DNA from: Austropuccinia psidii
Taxonomy: Eukaryota; Basidiomycota; Pucciniomycetes; Pucciniales; Sphaerophragmiaceae
Assembly: GCA_023105745.1 (NCBI GenBank)
Contig: JALGQZ010000004.1
Span: 33,105,816 to 33,169,815, forward strand
Direction of reading: 5' to 3'
Length of the DNA stretch: 64,000 nucleotides
Within the stretch, counting starts at the first letter, position 1. Each line of letters opens with the position of its first letter. Of the stretch, positions 60,026 through 64,000 are shown in pieces. The notes beneath the pieces were generated by a model. That model saw nothing but the letters and a program-made list of their open reading frames with translations. It searched no databases and was not told the origin of the DNA. A program made the position numbers and the translations under genes.

Positions 60026-60307
60026 TCATGATATTTCAGTGGAATCATGGCTATGTTCAGGATTTTTGATTTTAAGAGTCCAAGTGGTCTTCTTGGCATA
60101 TTTTATGGCATAAAGTCTAAATAGACAGTCAAGATTTCTTGAAATGACTGTTTTGGAGGAGTTTTTTCTGGTATTTGGGGTCCCAGACCTGTCAAAACCT
60201 ATTTCAATTTTTTTGTGGGTCAAATTGGACCTCAAGGTGGACACAGCATACCCCTGAGCCCTGGCAACATTATGCACATGCTGCCAAAGAAGCTCAAGGG
60301 TCTTCAA
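60026..60307 (-). pseudogene. FAR1/WRKY-GCM1-like DNA-binding domain of the MULE transposase
   Basis: 93-codon ORF, start ATG at 60307. It contains YAVSTLRSNLTHKKIEIGFD, LDCLFRLYAIKYAKKTTWTL and KNPEHSHDS. The Cys, Trp and HxH pattern fits the zinc-binding N-terminal domain seen in many MULE transposases, which would bind the terminal repeats. It is separated by a stop or frameshift from the catalytic ORF at 59907. Confidence 0.7.
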
Positions 60308-60868
60308 TTTACCTTCAGTGGGGGGGGGGTTGAAGCATTTATGAGTGAAAAAGATTTATAAATTTAAAAAAAGGGAAATTTGGGGATTTGGAATGAGGAA
60401 AGATCCTTTCAAAATGTGATCAAGAAGTGATAAAAGGTGTGAAAAATCAAAAGAAGTGGTAAAGAGTGAAAAAAAGTGGTTTAAATGTGGGATTAATGGA
60501 TGAGTAAAGGTAAAAAATTGGAATTTCAGAGGCTTAGAAGCAGGTTGTTGTGGAGGAAAATAGAGTCTTTGGGGGAAAAAAAGAAAGAAAAGTGGGAAAA
60601 GCTGTGCAAAATTTCTTTGGGGTGGGTATAATGTGGATTATTTGGGTTTTTGATCTTTTTTTTTTGGGGGGGGGCTGTGCAAAAAAATCTGAAACAATTG
60701 GGAGTTAGAGGGGTTGTGGGGGAAAAAACATTTTTTCTGCATGCTTTGGCACAATACAGGTTTTTTTGTGTTTCATTTTTAATGAAAAAGGGGCCCAGGG
60801 CACCCCTTACGTTTTTTACCAATTTATGGCAAAAACTTGTAAGCTCTTATGTGTTTTTACCAATACCC
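60308..60868. repeat. Right subterminal region and inverted repeat of the MULE
   Basis: Non-coding, with a G10 run near 60317-60326 and a second G-run near 60665. The outer 60 bp (CTTATGTGTTTTTACCAATACCC at the end) is the inverted partner of the left end. ORFs 60526-60822 (-) and 60650-60907 (+) overlap it and are not credible. Confidence 0.65.
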
Positions 60869-60876
60869 TATAATTA

Positions 60877-61824
60877 TTTTGATACATATATTAGTTTTTG
60901 CCTATAATACTTAATTGTATTATATTTTATATGAAGGAAAGTCATAGTACTCTTCATCTTTATTCATATTATCAAGAGTTTCTTAGACAAACCTTAAATT
61001 TGGGGCCTTTCCATGATTTTGACCAATTTTTGGGACACAAATCATATTCTAGACCTGATTTTAATTTATTTTGACATAAAATTACCGTATTTTACTTGAA
61101 TTTTGGCTTTTTTGGGACTATTATCTATGAATAATTCTTATAATTTTAACAAAATTATTTTTCTTAAAAGTATTTTTTTGAAAAAATATACTATTGAGTG
61201 ATTTGTAAGAAATTTCTTTTTTTAACTAGTGGCTTTTTAACATCACAGACTTTAAATTTATTCATTGAGTTATTCTAGTATAACATGGATAATAATATAT
61301 CTTTTTTTATTGATAATTCATTAATTGAATAATTATCATTTCTTGTAGAAAATAAAACTACAATTCAAACTTAAAAAATAAAAAATCTTTACAAAAAAAC
61401 ATTTTTTTACTCTTAAGACAATTTTATTTATTTTTTCATTTAATTTTCCGTAAATTACTCTATAAGAAATTTATTCAGTCAGTTGATTCATTAAGTTCTT
61501 TTTATCATTATTTATTTTTAACAGAAATGTTATGATTTTTTCTAGTGTCATCTCCCAAAGAAAGATGTTATGACTCTAGCATTTCAGAGTCAAGTGTTGA
61601 AATTCAAACCAGCTCAAGACCAAAAGGTTTACTTACAAATGAACCCTTTAAGGATCCAGAGGGGGAATTTTATCCATTAATTAGTCAAATTTGCTTTAAA
61701 TTTACATGAAATGACCCCTACTAGAAGTGGAAACAATTACCACATTCAATCAAATGGATCTGGACCAGAACATTAAAGTCATAAATCCAAAATACAAGAA
61801 TTCCAGCTCATAGGAGAGGAAAAA
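60877..61824 (+). other. Leader of element B2, right part
   Basis: Collinear with 42535-43458 in B1, including TTCTAGTGTCAT, CTCTAGCATTTCAGAGTCAAG and CATGAAATGACCCCTACTAG. Non-coding up to the gag ATG. Confidence 0.75.
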
Positions 61825-64000
61825 ATGGAGGATTCTAGAGCTTCCACCAGCTCCAAAAGGCTAGCCAGCACCTTTGAAACTCTTCTTCAGCATCCTGAAG
61901 CTGACAGCCAGTATTTGTGCTGCAAGATCTGAGCAACCTCCAAGAAGTAGCAGTAGAGATATACCAGTCTCAATACAAGAACTGCTTCATGGTGGCAAAG
62001 CAGCAGGAGTGGAAAACTCTTCCAAGCTTTTGGATAGCAAAAATAAACTCTTATCTTCAGGTGAAAAAGATATTGGGCCCAAAAAAGACACAGGTGCTTC
62101 TGAAAGGATGGAATCCAATGTCTTGCAAAGGGTAAGCCCAAATGGTAAAAGATTGGTTGGAAAACCAAAGCATCTTATCAAAGGATCAGAGGAAGGAGTT
62201 TTCTAAAAAGAGGGACAACACCCCTTTGAGAGCCCCCCAAGCCCCCAAAAGTGCCAAAAAAAGATAAGAAACCCCTAAAGACCAAGCACATGGGAAAGAA
62301 AAAGGGAAAGGAAAAGGGCGATTCCAAATGGAACAAGCCTTATCCTCTCAACAGAAGAATTACAAATAAAGGACTTCCATGGAAAATGTATTCAATATGG
62401 AAAGAACTTGGATGGAATTAAAAAACAAGCAGGAGGAAAGAACAAATCAATCCCTCCCAAAAAAATAGATTTTGCAAATCTTTTATTTTACATTGAAATT
62501 TTTCATAAAGAAATTTTAACAAATATCAACAATTCTGAGTATATCTAACAGAAGTTGGGTAGGGCAATTTTTTAAGTGAAACAATCACAAGAGAGAATTA
62601 TGGGTCTGGAAGATGTAAATGAAGAAAATGTTTTGTCTTTGAACCATATATTTGAGAGGATAGAATCCAAAGTCACATTTTTTAATCAGCCAGATGAAAA
62701 TTCTATTTCTTTTATTACTAAAAAAATCAAAAGAATTAAGAATACAAGTTCAAAATGGGGAAACCTCAACTGGTAACAGTGAAGCTCTTTTCCAAGAACA
62801 ATTGGAAAAAAAGTGATAAAGAAAGACTTTAATTGAAAGAAAATATTAAATGAAGTATTATAAATATCTCATTGAAAAATGAGTTACCAAAAAAGTATAA
62901 GCCAATTCTAGACATCAATGTGTTGAGCTTGAATAATAATTATTTAAATAATAATGAAATTTCAATTAATGGAGAGGTGGAAGCTTTCTGTAACTTTAAA
63001 GTAATTCCAAGATTAGAAAAATGGCCTACCTTCAGTGGTGAAGCAGAATATAATCCTTTGAAGTTTATGAAAAGAATTGATATGTTTAAAGAAGAATTTA
63101 AAATAAAAGATAGATAAATAAGTGCCAGATTACACTCATTATTTGCCAAATCATCCAATAAATGGTATTATGAAATGGGACAAGACCATGGTCAACACTC
63201 CTGGGTTTGATGAAAAGAAAAAAATAATCCCAAAGAGGCTAATGATTCTTGGAGATTTAAAATGTAAAATTATTGTAAAAAGTGATTTTTAATATTTAAA
63301 GGGACAGGCCTATGTCCTGTCTTCTTAAGAAGAAGGACATATTAACTGCCCCCATTCTGATATGTCTGAAACACTGGTAAATAAAAGGATATCAAGAAAA
63401 TGTGGTGGTTACTTAGAGAATTCCATAAGAAGAAGATGTATTGAGCCTTGATCTACAGAAGATTATATCAATTCCATGGAAGACATAGATACCAGAGCAA
63501 AAATCAGCAGAGATTATTATAAACCCCAATAGACAATAAGACTATCAGGAAGCCAATACAAGAAGAAGGACTAAATAAAACACAAGACAGAGATCCATTT
63601 AAATGTCATAAATGTGGAATTACATCTCATTTGATCAATACCCTTCCTAAGCAAACAGAAATTAGTTAGATAGAACTTCAAGATAATCAAAAAACAAAGG
63701 AAATAAATGAAGTTAATGTACAAGAAATTTATTCTGAACCTTATGAAGAAGAAGAGTTACCAGATTAAGTTAGTATAGAAAACATAAACGTGTCCTTTGA
63801 ATTCACAGAGGTGCATACTCACTTATAAGAATATAGTGATGAATGTATGGATATCACAAAGCAGCCAGATGCCAGGATGAAGAAAACCAAACCTGCCAGA
63901 GGTAAAGGTTATAAAGCTGGATCATCTTGTATCAGCAATATTGTGATAAACAACAAGGAAGCCAAGATAAATCTTAAGTCAGATACACTTTGTACTTGTG
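61825..64000 (+). pseudogene. gag and start of protease of element B2, broken, cut by window end
   Basis: Start MEDSRASTSSKRLASTF, then a frameshift near 61905 into SICAARSEQPPRSSSRD (ORF ending 62206) with RKDT-like GPKKDTGASERMES across the site where gypsy-2 entered B1. ORF 62576-62776 is the coiled-coil-like part; ORF 62872-63117 has the capsid start WPTFSGEAEYNPLKFMKRID. The zinc knuckle near 63605 reads CHKCGITSHLINTLPK (last Cys is Leu). At the window end the protease motif reads KSDTLCTCV in place of DSGAxCTCV, so the catalytic Asp is missing. Homologous to B1 throughout. Confidence 0.82.

Larger units (their letters stand above)
56473..60876 (-). mobile_element. Mutator-like element (MULE) with TATAATTA target duplication
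   Basis: The element spans 56481-60868 (4388 bp) between TATAATTA at 56473-56480 and TATAATTA at 60869-60876. An uninterrupted target is seen in B1 near 42505. Ends are GGGTTTTGGTAGACACACAT on the left and, inverted, GGGTATTGGTAAAAACACAT on the right. Subterminal TTTTACCAATTTATGG motifs occur at both ends. The coding strand is -, with DNA-binding, MULE transposase and OTU-like parts in order. Confidence 0.9.
55903..64000 (+). mobile_element. Element B2 (second tandem copy), interrupted by a MULE; continues outside the window
   Basis: 55903-56480 and 60877-61824 together match the leader of B1 (41917-43458); gag starts at 61825. No promoter or upstream LTR part precedes it: B1 protease sequence joins the B2 leader directly. 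So the pair is a head-to-tail array with the intervening pol and LTR sequence missing. Confidence 0.75.

Noticed and set aside
60526..60907. ORFs on both strands at the right end of the MULE
   Set aside because: They overlap the terminal repeat and homopolymer G and A runs and have no domain.

Overview
The window looks like repeat-rich nuclear DNA of a rust fungus (Pucciniales). The gag, pol and accessory-ORF fragments resemble, from memory, repeat proteins of the myrtle rust Austropuccinia psidii; that species call is an inference, not a database result. The sequence is AT-rich and largely made of decayed, nested transposable elements. Only one host gene is clearly intact: an 18-exon amino-acid permease.

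Layout. (1) 1-5338: a gag-only LTR retrotransposon ('element A', + strand). Its 5' LTR is cut by the window edge, its leader holds a ~170-bp minisatellite, and it has no pol. It lies inside the 3' LTR of (2) 5339-13525: a decayed Ty3/gypsy chromovirus on the - strand ('gypsy-1': gag, PR, RT, RNase H, IN, chromodomain). (3) 14708-16106: a solo LTR of element A with a perfect 5-bp target duplication. (4) 16112-18830: a CpG-normal island with intron-like signals on the - strand, a probable unrecognised or decaying gene. (5) 19900-23640: a heavily decayed Ty1/copia element (+). (6) 23641-33900: about 10 kb of AT-rich sequence with no recognisable gene. (7) 33900-35400: CpG-normal, non-coding or unrecognised. 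(8) 35461-38548: the amino-acid permease gene. (9) 39780-40500: a broken Tc1/mariner-type transposase (-) with one intron. (10) 41640-64000: two head-to-tail copies (B1, B2) of another gypsy-type element (+). B1 gag is split by a complete second chromovirus, gypsy-2 (43734-53802, -). The B2 leader is split by a complete Mutator-like element (MULE; 56481-60868, coding strand -).

The target duplications (GACAG, GGTAC, TATAATTA) and homologous copies at the junctions fix the insertion boundaries almost to the base. All element ORFs carry stops, frameshifts or lost catalytic residues, so every copy here looks non-functional. CpG dinucleotides are visibly rare in the elements and normal in the genic islands, as expected if the elements were cytosine-methylated and deaminated.

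The two most unusual items are an antisense, cysteine-rich accessory ORF of about 370 codons between the integrase/chromodomain and the 3' LTR of gypsy-2 (absent from gypsy-1), and an OTU-type cysteine-protease-like domain at the C-terminal end of the MULE transposase.
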